A stretch of DNA of 64,000 bases, from the NCBI GenBank assembly GCA_046348585.1, contig JAXMDZ010000012.1, positions 24,933 to 88,932 on the forward strand, read 5' to 3'. The DNA is from JADZAI01 sp046348585. Its GTDB lineage: Bacteria; Pseudomonadota; Alphaproteobacteria; Micropepsales; Micropepsaceae. The notes beneath the pieces are model-generated. The model did no database searches. It saw only the letters and a list, made by a program, of their open reading frames with translations, and was not told the origin of the DNA. The translations under genes were made by a program, and so were the position numbers. Below, piece by piece: positions 39,424 through 48,482 of this stretch; position 1 is the stretch's first letter, and every line of letters begins with the position of its first letter.

Positions 39424-40203
39424 TCAGCGCGCGAGGAAGTCCAGCACCGCCTCCTTCGTGCCCCGGTCGCCGACCGCGCTCAAATGATCGCGGCCGGGGA
39501 TGATGCGCATGACCGATCCGGGGATCGCCGCCGCCAGCGCATCCGGCGGGCCGGTGACCGCATCGTTCTCGCCGCAGACGACGAGCACCGGGCGGGCGAT
39601 CGCCGCCAGCGCCGCCGGATCGAACGCCGTGCGCGGCCGCCGCCAGCAGGCGGCGAGCGCCTTGCGGTCCTGCTTCTGCTGGTCGGCGAACAGGCGGAAC
39701 GCCTTGGCCCCCGCATCGGCGATGCTTTCCGGATCGTCGGTCAGCAGCGCATCGGGGACCGCCGGGGCGAAGTCCGGCGGCTCCAGATAGTTCCGGCCGA
39801 GCCCCGCGAGCACCGCCCGCTCCACCCGGCCCGGCGCGTCGATCAGCAGCCGGATTGCGACCATCGCCCCCATCGAATAGCCGACCACATCGGCCCGGGC
39901 GACGCCGCACGCCTCCAGCACCTGAACGCAGTCGCGGGCCAGCAGGCCCTCGTCGTAGTCGGCCGGGGCGTGGCTGCGCTCGCTCTCGCCATGTCCGCGA
40001 TGGTCGAAGGCGACGACGCGCCGCCCCGCCTCGGCGAAGGCGCGATACCAGCCGGTCGCCTTCCAGTTGGTCTCGCGGCTGGAGGCGAAGCCGTGCACCA
40101 GCAGCACCGGCGGCCCCCGTTCCGGCCCGGCGGCGGGAATGTCGTCATAGGCGAGCGCCAGCGTCCCGCCATGTGCCCGCGCCACTTCCAGCGATCTCGT
40201 CAT
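39424..40203 (-). CDS. Alpha/beta hydrolase
   Basis: A 259-residue alpha/beta hydrolase. The oxyanion-hole motif is VLLVHGFASSRE, the nucleophile elbow GYSMGAMVA carries the catalytic Ser, Asp probably lies in CGENDAVTGPPDAL, and the His is in PGRDHLSAVGD. No signal peptide is visible, so it is cytoplasmic. The start MTRSLEV is set by homology to the family; a longer frame is Arg-rich. Substrate is unknown. It is convergent with cysE and divergent from the M20 amidohydrolase gene. Confidence 0.86.
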   Translation of the reverse strand: MTRSLEVARAHGGTLALAYDDIPAAGPERGPPVLLVHGFASSRETNWKATGWYRAFAEAGRRVVAFDHRGHGESERSHAPADYDEGLLARDCVQVLEACGVARADVVGYSMGAMVAIRLLIDAPGRVERAVLAGLGRNYLEPPDFAPAVPDALLTDDPESIADAGAKAFRLFADQQKQDRKALAACWRRPRTAFDPAALAAIARPVLVVCGENDAVTGPPDALAAAIPGSVMRIIPGRDHLSAVGDRGTKEAVLDFLAR

Positions 40204-40308
40204 CTCTCCTCCGCTCCGGGGCTGAGAATACCGCGCTTCGCGCCGCCGCACCCCTTTTCAGCGCCCGTTCGCGGGGCGAAGATGACCGCTCCGACGGAGG
40301 ATGACGGC

Positions 40309-41568
40309 ATGGACGTGGAAGCCCTCAAACGCGACGCCTGCGCCGCCATCGACGCGATGGCAGGCGATCTGGTCGCGGTCTCGCACTACATCCACGCCAA
40401 CCCCGAACTCGCCTTCAAGGAAGAAAAGGCCGCCGCCCGCCTCACCGCCGAGGTCGAGCGCGCCGGCCTCGCCGTCGAGCGCGGGGCCTACGGCGTCGGC
40501 ACCGCCTTCGCCAGCGCCTTCGGCAAGCCGGGCGCGCCGGAGGTCGGCATCCTGTCGGAATACGACGCCCTGCCCGGCATCGGCCATTCCTGCGGCCACA
40601 ACGTCATCGCGACGATCGGCCTCGGCGCGGCGCTCGGCCTGGCGAAGCTGGGGGCGCGGCTGCCGGGGCGCGTGCGCTATCTCGGCACCCCGGCCGAGGA
40701 AGCGGGCGGCGGCAAGGAGTTCATGGCCCAGAACGGCGCGTTCGACGGCCTCGACGCCGCGATGATGGTCCATTCGGCCGGCTTCGACATCGAAACCATG
40801 CCCTGCATCTGCGTGGCGACCGTCGATGTCGTCTATGAAGGCGTGCCTGCGCACGCTTCGGCGATGCCGCACAAAGGCGTTAACGCCTTGGACGCGCTCG
40901 TCATCGCCTACCAAGGCATAGCCGCCCTCCGCCAACACATCCCCCAGAGCGAGCGGCTGCACGGGATCATCACCGATGGCGGACAGGCGGCCAACATCGT
41001 GCCCGCCCGCGCCGCCGGACAGTGGTTCGTCCGGGCGCCGGACGCCGCCTCGCTCGCCCGGTTGAAGAAGCGGGTCGAAGGCTGTTTCCAGGCCGGGGCT
41101 TTCGCCACCGGGGCCAAGGCCGACATCAAATGGGCGGCGGTCGATTATCTCGACCTCAAGACCAGCTGGCCACTCGCCAAGTCCTATCGCCGCAACGCCG
41201 AGGCGCTGGGCCGGACCTTCCTCGATCTCGACACGTTGCCGGCCGGGATGGCCGGGTCCACCGACATGGGGAATGTCAGCCACCGCGTCCCCTCGATCCA
41301 TCCGATGATCGCGGTCGGCCCGGCCAATGTCGTCATCCACCACCCGGATTTCGCCGCCCATGCCATCAGTCCCAAGGGCGACCGGGCGGCGATCGACGGC
41401 GCCAAGGCCCTGGCCATGACCTCGATCGACCTGTTCTGCGACCCCGCCCTGCGGGCCGAAACCCGGGCCGGCTTCGAGGCGAGCGCCGGGGAAAGCCGGG
41501 CGGCCCTCGCCACCGCCTTCAACGCCGCCGGACGGATGGAGGCGGTCGGGGGCTGCGGCTGCTGCTGA
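40309..41568 (+). CDS. M20-family amidohydrolase (PM20D2-like)
   Basis: A 419-residue metallo-amidohydrolase of the M20/ACY1L2 group. Metal and catalytic motifs include SEYDALPGIGHSCGHNV, GTPAEEAGGGKEFMAQNGAF, VYEGVPAHASAMPHKGVNAL and the late PMIAVGPANVVIHHPDFAAH. The dimerisation domain lies between about 185 and 295. GGAGG precedes the ATG used; an ATG nine codons earlier is possible. The C-terminal end CGCC is an unusual Cys-rich terminus. Relatives cleave N-acyl amino acids or aminobenzoyl-glutamate; the substrate here is unknown. No operon partners. Confidence 0.86.
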   Translation: MDVEALKRDACAAIDAMAGDLVAVSHYIHANPELAFKEEKAAARLTAEVERAGLAVERGAYGVGTAFASAFGKPGAPEVGILSEYDALPGIGHSCGHNVIATIGLGAALGLAKLGARLPGRVRYLGTPAEEAGGGKEFMAQNGAFDGLDAAMMVHSAGFDIETMPCICVATVDVVYEGVPAHASAMPHKGVNALDALVIAYQGIAALRQHIPQSERLHGIITDGGQAANIVPARAAGQWFVRAPDAASLARLKKRVEGCFQAGAFATGAKADIKWAAVDYLDLKTSWPLAKSYRRNAEALGRTFLDLDTLPAGMAGSTDMGNVSHRVPSIHPMIAVGPANVVIHHPDFAAHAISPKGDRAAIDGAKALAMTSIDLFCDPALRAETRAGFEASAGESRAALATAFNAAGRMEAVGGCGCC

Positions 41569-41744
41569 GCCGCCATTTCCGCCGCCAAGTCCTTGCCGGA
41601 CGGCGGAAATGGGGTCCGGGCCGCCCCCAAAAAGACACAACTCGCCCCTTGTCTTCGCGTTCGCGTAAAGACATCTTGCGCCGCAAACGGCCACAGGCGT
41701 TTCGGTCCACCCGTATCGGGTCCGGGCCCGGGGGATTTTTCTGA

Positions 41745-43259
41745 ATGTCGCAGCTGATCATGACACAGCTGAGCACCGGTTCGGCGCTCTGGTCGCAGGT
41801 CAACGACCTGCTGGTGATGGCGGCCTGGTTCTGCTTCGTGGTCTCGCTGATCGTGGTGTGCGGCCTCGGTGTGCACCTCCTGACCCTCACCGCCATGTTC
41901 GCGATGAACCGCGGCAAGGGCGCGGCGCTCCAGGCGCAGTACGCCGCCCTGCCGCTGCCGGCCGAGCTGCCTCGCGTCCTCATCCAGCTGCCGACCTTCA
42001 ACGAGTCCGGCGTCGTGGAACGGGCGCTTGAATCGGCCGCCGCCATCGACTGGCCGCGCGAGCGGCTGCGCATCCAGCTGCTCGACGATTCCACCGACGG
42101 CACGGTCGACATCGCCCGCGCCAAGGTCGAGGAACTGAAGGCCCGCGGCGTCGACGCCGAGGTCATCCACCGCACCAACCGCGAGGGCTTCAAGGCCGGC
42201 GCGCTGAAGAACGGCCTCACCCATGACGACTGCGAGTTCGTCGCCATCTTCGACGCCGACTTCATTCCCCCCGCCGACATCCTGAAGCGCACGATCCCGA
42301 CGCTCGCGAACGACACGAATCTCGCCTATGTGCAGACCCGCTGGGATCACATCAACGAGGGCGCCAACCTTCTCACCCGCGCCCAGTCGCTGATGCTAGA
42401 CGCGCATTTCGCGGTAGAGCAGGCGGCGCGCAACTGGTCGGGCCTCTTCATGCCGTTCAACGGCACCGGCGGCGTCTGGCGGCGCAAGGCGATCGACGAT
42501 GCGGGCGGCTGGGAAGGCGACACGCTGACCGAAGACATCGACCTGGCGATCCGCGCCGCGATGAAGGGCTGGACGACCGCCTTCCTGCCGTCGGTCGCTA
42601 TCCCCGGCGAACTGCCCGAGAACGTGCCCGCCTGGCGTCAGCAGCAATTCCGCTGGACCAAGGGCTTCACCCAGGTCGCGCTCAAGCTGCTGCCGCAGGT
42701 CTATCGCTCCGACCGGCTGACCTTCTGGCAGAAATTCGCGATGACCTTCCAGCTCTTCCAGGGCTGGGCCTATCCGGCCGGCGCGCTGGCGCTGTTCTCG
42801 GCCCTCGCCGCGATGGTTCTCACCTCGACGCAGCCCTGGGGCATCTTCTTCCTCGGCGTGTTCTCGACCGCCTTCGGCGGCGTCTCCGTCTTCGCGATGA
42901 CGATGGCCGGCCAGCTTCAGCTGAAGCGCCGCCTCGGCCTGCGCACGCTGGTCTCGTTCTTCACCATGCTGGCGCTGAACGGCGGCCTGACGCTCTCCAA
43001 CACCCGCTCGATCTGGGAAGCGGTGCGCGGCACGCCCTCGGCCTTCGTGCGCACACCCAAGGGCCGCGACGCCGAACTCGACAAGGCCCGTCCGACCAAG
43101 GGTCACAGCGGCCTCGGCGAGCTCGTCCTCGCGGTCGGGGCGACCGCGGTGGCGATCTGGGACGAGGCCTGGTACTCGCCCTTCTTCGCGCTCACCGTGT
43201 TCGGCCTCGCCCTCGTCGGCTCGGCGACGCTGACGGCGCGGCTCGCCCGCCAGGCGTGA
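41745..43259 (+). CDS. Family 2 glycosyltransferase, CesA/mannan-synthase-like
   Basis: A 504-residue membrane glycosyltransferase. An N-terminal helix (VMAAWFCFVVSLIVVCGLGV) precedes the GT-A domain with LDDSTDG, FDADFIPPADI, TEDIDLAIR and QQQFRW. These are the D, DxD, TED and QxxRW motifs of processive beta-glycan synthases. Several C-terminal helices follow (for example FQGWAYPAGALALFSALAAM). It is similar to beta-mannan/glucomannan-type CslA proteins, so it may make a beta-glucan or mannan exopolysaccharide, but no accessory polysaccharide genes are nearby. CGGGGGATTTTTCTG precedes the ATG. Confidence 0.85.
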   Translation: MSQLIMTQLSTGSALWSQVNDLLVMAAWFCFVVSLIVVCGLGVHLLTLTAMFAMNRGKGAALQAQYAALPLPAELPRVLIQLPTFNESGVVERALESAAAIDWPRERLRIQLLDDSTDGTVDIARAKVEELKARGVDAEVIHRTNREGFKAGALKNGLTHDDCEFVAIFDADFIPPADILKRTIPTLANDTNLAYVQTRWDHINEGANLLTRAQSLMLDAHFAVEQAARNWSGLFMPFNGTGGVWRRKAIDDAGGWEGDTLTEDIDLAIRAAMKGWTTAFLPSVAIPGELPENVPAWRQQQFRWTKGFTQVALKLLPQVYRSDRLTFWQKFAMTFQLFQGWAYPAGALALFSALAAMVLTSTQPWGIFFLGVFSTAFGGVSVFAMTMAGQLQLKRRLGLRTLVSFFTMLALNGGLTLSNTRSIWEAVRGTPSAFVRTPKGRDAELDKARPTKGHSGLGELVLAVGATAVAIWDEAWYSPFFALTVFGLALVGSATLTARLARQA

Positions 43260-43280
43260 GAGCGAGGCCCCTCGCGTCTC

Positions 43281-43296
43281 TGTGAAGCTTTTGTGA
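43281..43296. promoter_or_regulatory. Direct repeat TGTGA-N6-TGTGA, Pho-box-like
   Basis: Two TGTGA units 11 bp apart lie 78 bp upstream of the histidine kinase gene. Read on the minus strand they are TTTCACA-AAAG-CTTCACA, a loose match to the 7+4+7 direct repeat of PhoB sites. Weak on its own; the same arrangement appears before the TonB receptor gene. Confidence 0.3.
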
Positions 43297-43373
43297 AATC
43301 TGGAATCCGCTAAGCGCGCATTCACCGCGCTGACGGATCGTCTGCCGCATTCAAGCGAGCGGGCGGGGCACGC

Positions 43374-44564
43374 ATGTATTCGGTTGCCGGATCGGGCGAG
43401 CGGACTCTTGGGCTGGACGATTTCGCAGACCGGATCGAGCCGGTCGGCCCTCGCCTTCTATGCCAGGATCTCTATCGCCGCTTCTCCGCCGACCCCGATC
43501 TTCTGTCGGTGCCGGTCGTCGAGGACGGCGCGCCGCTTGGCCTCGTCCATCGCGGCGACTTCATGATGCGGCTCGCCCATCATTTCGGGCGCGCGCTCTA
43601 CGCCAAGAAGCCCGTCACAGTGCTGATGGACCCCGATCCGCTGACCCTCGACCGCGCGCTGGCGCTGGAGAGCGTCAAGGCGACGATCACCGGCACCCGG
43701 CCTTGCGCCCTCGTGAAGGGCTTCATCATTACCGATGGCGGGCGCTATGCGGCGCTGGGCACGGCGCTGTCGCTGATCCGCCATTCGCTGGTGCAGGCCG
43801 AGGAGCGCACGGCCGAACTCGCCGCCGCCCTCGATGCGGCCCGGCGGGCGGGCGCGGCGAAGTCGGCCTTCCTCGCCACCATGAGCCACGAACTGCGAAC
43901 GCCGCTGAACGCGGTGATCGGCTTCTCCGACCTGATCGTCGAACAGGCGCTCGGCACCGTCGACGAGGGCTATGTCGGCTATGCCCGCGCCATCCGCGAG
44001 GGCGGTGAGCACCTGCTGTCCATCGTCACCGACGTGCTCGACTTCGCCAAGACCGAGAGCGGCCAGGTCGAACTCCACGAAGAGGTCTTCGATCTGCGCG
44101 AGGAAATCGAGCGCACCGCCCGCATTCTCGCCACCCAGGCTGCGCGGCGGCAGGTTACGCTCGACGTCCTGCCCGGCGGCCCGGCGATGCTGACCGCCGA
44201 TCCGCGCCTCACCCGCCAGATGATGCTGAACCTCGCCGGCAATGCGGTGAAGTTCACGCCCGCCGGCGGCCATGTCCGCCTCTCCTGCGGGCTGGAGGCG
44301 GACGGCGCAGCCTTCTTCGCCGTCGCCGACGAAGGCTGCGGCATGGACGAGGCCGAGATCGAAATCGCCATCCAGCCCTTCCGCCAGATCGACAACGGCC
44401 TCACCCGCCGCCACGAGGGCACCGGCCTCGGCCTACCGCTGGTCAAGGCCTATGCCGAAGCGCATGGCGGCGCGCTGACGCTGACCAGCCGCAAGGGTGC
44501 AGGCACGTGCGCCGAGGTGCGCTATCCCGCGCATCGCTCCGCGGCAGCCGCGCGCGCGGCCTAG
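43374..44564 (+). CDS. Soluble hybrid-free sensor histidine kinase with N-terminal CBS-like region
   Basis: A 396-residue histidine kinase without membrane segments. The N-terminal 130 residues contain LLSVPVVEDGAPLGLVHRGD and KKPVTVLMDPDPLTLDRALA, similar to CBS-type sensor modules. A short coiled coil (QAEERTAELAAALDAARRAG) links to the HisKA domain, whose phospho-accepting His is in SHELRTPLNAVIG. The HATPase domain has MMLNLAGNAVKFTPAGG, then VADEGCGMDEAEIEIA and GTGLGLPLVKAY. It lacks a receiver domain and no response regulator is adjacent. Cytoplasmic signal is unknown. Confidence 0.86.
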   Translation: MYSVAGSGERTLGLDDFADRIEPVGPRLLCQDLYRRFSADPDLLSVPVVEDGAPLGLVHRGDFMMRLAHHFGRALYAKKPVTVLMDPDPLTLDRALALESVKATITGTRPCALVKGFIITDGGRYAALGTALSLIRHSLVQAEERTAELAAALDAARRAGAAKSAFLATMSHELRTPLNAVIGFSDLIVEQALGTVDEGYVGYARAIREGGEHLLSIVTDVLDFAKTESGQVELHEEVFDLREEIERTARILATQAARRQVTLDVLPGGPAMLTADPRLTRQMMLNLAGNAVKFTPAGGHVRLSCGLEADGAAFFAVADEGCGMDEAEIEIAIQPFRQIDNGLTRRHEGTGLGLPLVKAYAEAHGGALTLTSRKGAGTCAEVRYPAHRSAAAARAA

Positions 44565-44614
44565 AACGACGTTTCATCGGCGCCGTACGCACGCGCCGGC
44601 CGGTTGCCGGAATG

Positions 44615-44642
44615 CAAAAAGGGCGGCCGCAAGGCCGCCCTT
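44615..44642 (-). terminator. Intrinsic terminator after the TonB receptor gene
   Basis: On the minus strand, GGGCGGCC pairs with GGCCGCCC across a 4-nt loop, with additional A/T pairs, followed by TTTTTGC. It is 23 nt past the receptor stop codon and also lies between it and the convergent kinase gene. Confidence 0.8.
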
Positions 44643-44664
44643 CCGCGTTTGGCTCATGAGTTCC

Positions 44665-47600
44665 TTAGAACTCGTAGCGGATGCCGACCTGGATCTGCCA
44701 GTAGGAGCTGTCGGCGACGGATTCGCGCGCGCCGACCGCCGGCAGGTTGGAGATGTTGTAGCTGTAGCAGCTCGTCGCCTGGGTGCAGCCGCCGACGCCG
44801 GAGCCGACGATGCTGGTGTTCAGCACGTTCGCCGTCGGCGGGAAGCTGATGCTGGTGAACCGGCCCCAGTTCTTATTGAGCAGGTTCGTCAGGTTGAAGA
44901 TATCGAGCTCCAGCGTGACCTTGTGGTCTTCCCAGATCGTGATGTCCTGCTCGACGCTCATGTCGATGCGGCTCGACCAGGGCCCGAAGAACTCGTTACG
45001 GGGCGCGATCTTGCCGGCGTGCTCGATGAGGCCGGTGCGCTGCAGGTAGGACTGGAAGTTGGACAGCTGCGCACCCGTCGTGCCCGCCGCGTAGACGATG
45101 CGCGGATCCGACGTGGCCGTGATGTTGCCCGAGCTGTCGACCTGCGGCACGTAGAACAGGTTGCCGCCGTTCTGCTGGTTGGTGCCGAAGCCGGAAGCGC
45201 CGGAAGCGCCGCTGGCGAAGGTGTAGCTGAAGGGCTGACCCGACATGCGCACCGCGAAGAAATTCAGCCGCGTCTCGTACCCGTCGAAGAACGAGTAGTT
45301 GAGGCCGAGATTCATCGTGTAGCGATGACGGCGCTCGAAGTCCGAACGAGCCAGTTCCGGGTCGTTCAGGTTCGTATAGGCGCGATTGGTGAGGTTCGAG
45401 TTGGCGACCGACGAGGTGCCGCCGCCGATATCCTTCACGTCCGACCACGTGTAGCCCAGCGACAGGTCGATGCCGCCGTCGCCTTCGAAGATATCCCAGT
45501 CCTTCTTGGCGGCCAGCACGATGTACTGCGCTTCGCCCTCATCGACATTGGTCAGCACGATGTCGCGGAAGCCGCTGCCGGTGCCCGACGGACGGCCAGT
45601 CATGAGGTCGTAGCGCTTGCGGCCGAGATCGGCGTCCGGAGCCGGCGTGTCGAACGTATTGACCGCCGCCGTGTTGGCCGGATCGGTCTGACGCAGATCG
45701 CGCCAGAACAGCTGGTCGAGACCGCGCATGTAGAGGTATTCGACCGTGAACTGGTAACCCGCCCAGTCGGCGTCCAGACCCAGATTGAAGCGCCAGGTCG
45801 AGGGCATCTTGAAGTTCGGGTCGAGCGCGTTGACCGTGCCGCCGCCGGCGCGGGTGGCGAGCGCGTCCTGAAGCGCCTGAGGAACCGGGTACGGATCGAA
45901 ATTCACCGGCGCCGAACCGAGGAAGTTCGCGGCCGGGAAGTTGATCGGGCTGCCCGAAGCGATCGGGCCGCCGGGCAGACCCTGGATCACCGAGATCATG
46001 TTGCCGGAGTTCGAGTAGTTGTTCGAAATCCAGACGTTCGGCGCGCCGCCCGAGTAGCGGCCGACGCCGCCGCGGGCGACCAGCGAGAGGTCCTCTTCCT
46101 CGGGAATCTCGAAATCGTAGGAGAACGAGAAGCGCGGCAGGAAGATCGACTTGCCGTCGAGGTCCGACGTGTTGTCGAAGCCGTAGGTCGTCTCGAAGCC
46201 GGTATTGACCGGGATGAAGCCGTGCGACGAGAACCAGTCGTAGCGGACGCCCGCCATGACCGAGAACTGGTCGTTCACGTCCCAGTCGTCCTGGATGTAG
46301 ACCGAGTGCAGGTCATAGCCCCAGATCGCCGCGGCGTCGTCCGGGTTGTTGGTGACGGCGTTCTGGTACTGGATCGACCAGGTGCCGGGCGTGACGTTCG
46401 TGCGGCTGTCCGCCGCCGAGGCGACGATGCCGTTCTGGAAGTCGGCGAGCGAATTGAAGCGATAGGTGCCGTTCGCGCCCTGGACGAAGGCGTTGTAGAT
46501 GTCGAGCTGCTTCATCTCGAAGCCCGCCTTGATGACGTGGGCGTCGAGATCGTAGGTCGCCGTCAGTTTGTACTGATCGAGCGTGTAGTCCATGAAGTTG
46601 TAGTGGCGCGAGAAGTCGGGACCGAAGACGACATAGCTGTCGTCGGCGTTGTTCGCGATGTTGTCGACGCCGTCCGTGCGGATCCACATTTCGGGGAACT
46701 GGTTGCCGCCCAGCGGGGTCTGGTTGCCCTTCACCTTGACGTGGCCATAGCGGAACTCGGTCGAGAGCCGGTCGGTCCAGTCGGAGAAGAACTGGAAGGT
46801 GTAGGTATCGAGATCCTCGGCGTCCTTGTACCAGTTCGACGCGAGATAGAGCACGCCCGCGCCCGAGGACGACGAGACTGCCGGCGCGCGCTGCGTCGTG
46901 ACCGACAGCGTGCCGCCGCGCACCCGCTGATAGGACAGCTGGGCGCGGTGCTTGTCGTTGATGGTCCAGTTCAGCTTGGCGAACCAGCGCTCGTTCTCTT
47001 CAGTGTAGCCGCTGGCGAGACCCATCGGGTCGAAGCCCCACACCGAATTGGCGATCGAGGTGACGCTGTCGATGTCCGCCTGGGTTACGCCGGGAACCTG
47101 AAAGGTGAACGTGTTGGCGGCGGTGCCTTCGCCCGGCCCGATGGAGATCGGCGTCACGCGCTCGATCTTGTCGTAGCCGAGGAAGAAGAACAGCGTGTCC
47201 TCGACGATCGCGCCGCCGAAGGTCGCGCCGTAGGTCTTTTCCTCGAACACCGGAGCGGTCGTCAGCTCCTTGCTCTTGGTGCCGCGCAGGCTGTCGTCCT
47301 TGAAGTAGTAATAGGCCGAGCCGTGGAAATCGTTTTCGCCCGACTTGGTGACGACGTTGATCACGCCACCGCAGAAGTCGTTGTATTCGGTGTCATAGGG
47401 CGACACCGCGACCTGCACCTGCTTCGACCAGTCGAACGGCAGCGGCGAGCGCGCCGTGGGATAGCCGCCGCGGTTGAGGCCGAAGCTGTCGTTCTGGGGC
47501 ACGCCGTCGACGAGGAAGGCGTTGCAGCGCGGGTTCGCGCCGGCGATCGACAGGGGCGAGTCGGTGTCGCCGAAATCGATATAGGCGAGCGGGCTCTGCT

Positions 47601-48090
47601 GGACGACTTCCTTGATGTCGCGAGTGACGGTGGGAAGGTTTTTGATGCTTGCAGCGTCGAACTGGGCGCCGACGCCGCGATTGTCGATCGCCGGGTTGGC
47701 GTCGCGCACGCCGACGACGGTGATGGACTCTTCGGCCGAGACCTCGCCCGAGGAAACCGTGATGTCCAGACGCAGCGGCTCGCCCAGCGTCAGATAGACG
47801 TCCTTGACCTCGGTCGGCTTATAGCCGGCCGCCGTCACCGTCACCGTGTAGGGGCCGCCGACCGGCAGGCCGGAGGCGTTGAAGAAGCCGCCGTCCGACG
47901 AGGTCGTGGTGTTGGTCTGGCCGGTGCCTTCGTTCTTGATGGCGATCGACGCGCCGGGCACCGCGAAACCGTCGGCGTCGATCACCGTGCCGCGGATGCT
48001 GGACGAAACGGACTGCGCCATCGCGGGCACGGCCATCGCCAGAGCGAGAACGGGCAGCGCAACGCCGCCGAATAGGCTGGAAAACTTCAT
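44665..48090 (-). CDS. TonB-dependent receptor with N-terminal carboxypeptidase-regulatory-like domain (Oar-type)
   Basis: A 1141-residue outer membrane receptor. Order: signal peptide (FGGVALPVLALAMAVPAMAQ), carboxypeptidase regulatory-like beta domain about residues 28-115 (SIRGTVIDADGFAVPGASIA and AAGYKPTEVKD), plug domain about 130-280 (GVGAQFDAASIKNLPTV, RCNAFLVDGVPQN, GVINVVTKSGENDFHGSA), then a very large barrel ending in YWQIQVGIRYEF with terminal Phe. At 1141 residues it belongs to the giant Oar-like class rather than simple siderophore receptors. No TonB box is obvious. Substrate is unknown. The gene is single, with an intrinsic terminator and a long upstream region. Confidence 0.88.
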   Translation of the reverse strand: MKFSSLFGGVALPVLALAMAVPAMAQSVSSSIRGTVIDADGFAVPGASIAIKNEGTGQTNTTTSSDGGFFNASGLPVGGPYTVTVTAAGYKPTEVKDVYLTLGEPLRLDITVSSGEVSAEESITVVGVRDANPAIDNRGVGAQFDAASIKNLPTVTRDIKEVVQQSPLAYIDFGDTDSPLSIAGANPRCNAFLVDGVPQNDSFGLNRGGYPTARSPLPFDWSKQVQVAVSPYDTEYNDFCGGVINVVTKSGENDFHGSAYYYFKDDSLRGTKSKELTTAPVFEEKTYGATFGGAIVEDTLFFFLGYDKIERVTPISIGPGEGTAANTFTFQVPGVTQADIDSVTSIANSVWGFDPMGLASGYTEENERWFAKLNWTINDKHRAQLSYQRVRGGTLSVTTQRAPAVSSSSGAGVLYLASNWYKDAEDLDTYTFQFFSDWTDRLSTEFRYGHVKVKGNQTPLGGNQFPEMWIRTDGVDNIANNADDSYVVFGPDFSRHYNFMDYTLDQYKLTATYDLDAHVIKAGFEMKQLDIYNAFVQGANGTYRFNSLADFQNGIVASAADSRTNVTPGTWSIQYQNAVTNNPDDAAAIWGYDLHSVYIQDDWDVNDQFSVMAGVRYDWFSSHGFIPVNTGFETTYGFDNTSDLDGKSIFLPRFSFSYDFEIPEEEDLSLVARGGVGRYSGGAPNVWISNNYSNSGNMISVIQGLPGGPIASGSPINFPAANFLGSAPVNFDPYPVPQALQDALATRAGGGTVNALDPNFKMPSTWRFNLGLDADWAGYQFTVEYLYMRGLDQLFWRDLRQTDPANTAAVNTFDTPAPDADLGRKRYDLMTGRPSGTGSGFRDIVLTNVDEGEAQYIVLAAKKDWDIFEGDGGIDLSLGYTWSDVKDIGGGTSSVANSNLTNRAYTNLNDPELARSDFERRHRYTMNLGLNYSFFDGYETRLNFFAVRMSGQPFSYTFASGASGASGFGTNQQNGGNLFYVPQVDSSGNITATSDPRIVYAAGTTGAQLSNFQSYLQRTGLIEHAGKIAPRNEFFGPWSSRIDMSVEQDITIWEDHKVTLELDIFNLTNLLNKNWGRFTSISFPPTANVLNTSIVGSGVGGCTQATSCYSYNISNLPAVGARESVADSSYWQIQVGIRYEF

Positions 48091-48482
48091 CGATAGACCC
48101 CCACCGGTTTCGAGCCGGACGCGCAAACGGCGATCGGCGCCTTTGATTGGCGCTCACCGCGTGCCACCCCATTGCCAACGGTCTCTAACGGATATGTGAC
48201 AGTTGTGTGAAACAGAACACCCGAGTCTGTGGATAACCGGATTCAGGACCGGGTGTGTCTTTCGCGCCGCAACATGATCCGATTCGCGCCTGCGAAATGC
48301 CTGCCGCTCCAGTGGCCGGACCGATCGGAACGGCCTTGTGAGGCCGTCCGCGGCCGAATCGGCCACCAACCGATTCTCTCGGCATCGCGCATCTTTCCCC
48401 GCCCGGCCGGAACCCGCTATGACACCGGCCGAGACGCGGACCGCCAAGATGTCCGCGCCGGATCCAAGGGGACGAAACGCCG
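48091..48482. other. Intergenic region between the TonB receptor and acyl-CoA synthetase genes
   Basis: About 390 bp holding both divergent promoters. It includes the TCACA direct repeat about 105-120 bp upstream of the receptor start. A possible start-proximal GC-rich segment before the synthetase lacks an ATG; the gene starts with GTG. I see no gene here. Confidence 0.45.
48195..48210 (-). promoter_or_regulatory. Pho-box-like direct repeat TCACA-N6-TCACA upstream of the TonB receptor
   Basis: On the minus strand the sequence TTTCACA-CAAC-TGTCACA lies about 105-120 bp before the receptor ATG. The 7-bp units with 4-bp spacer and the TGTCACA unit fit a PhoB site loosely. Evidence is only the match itself. 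Confidence 0.38.

Noticed and set aside
44497..48075. Plus-strand open frame of 1192 codons opposite the TonB receptor gene
   Set aside because: Low-complexity Arg/Val/Asp-rich translation and a real receptor with signal peptide and terminal Phe on the other strand; a shadow frame.
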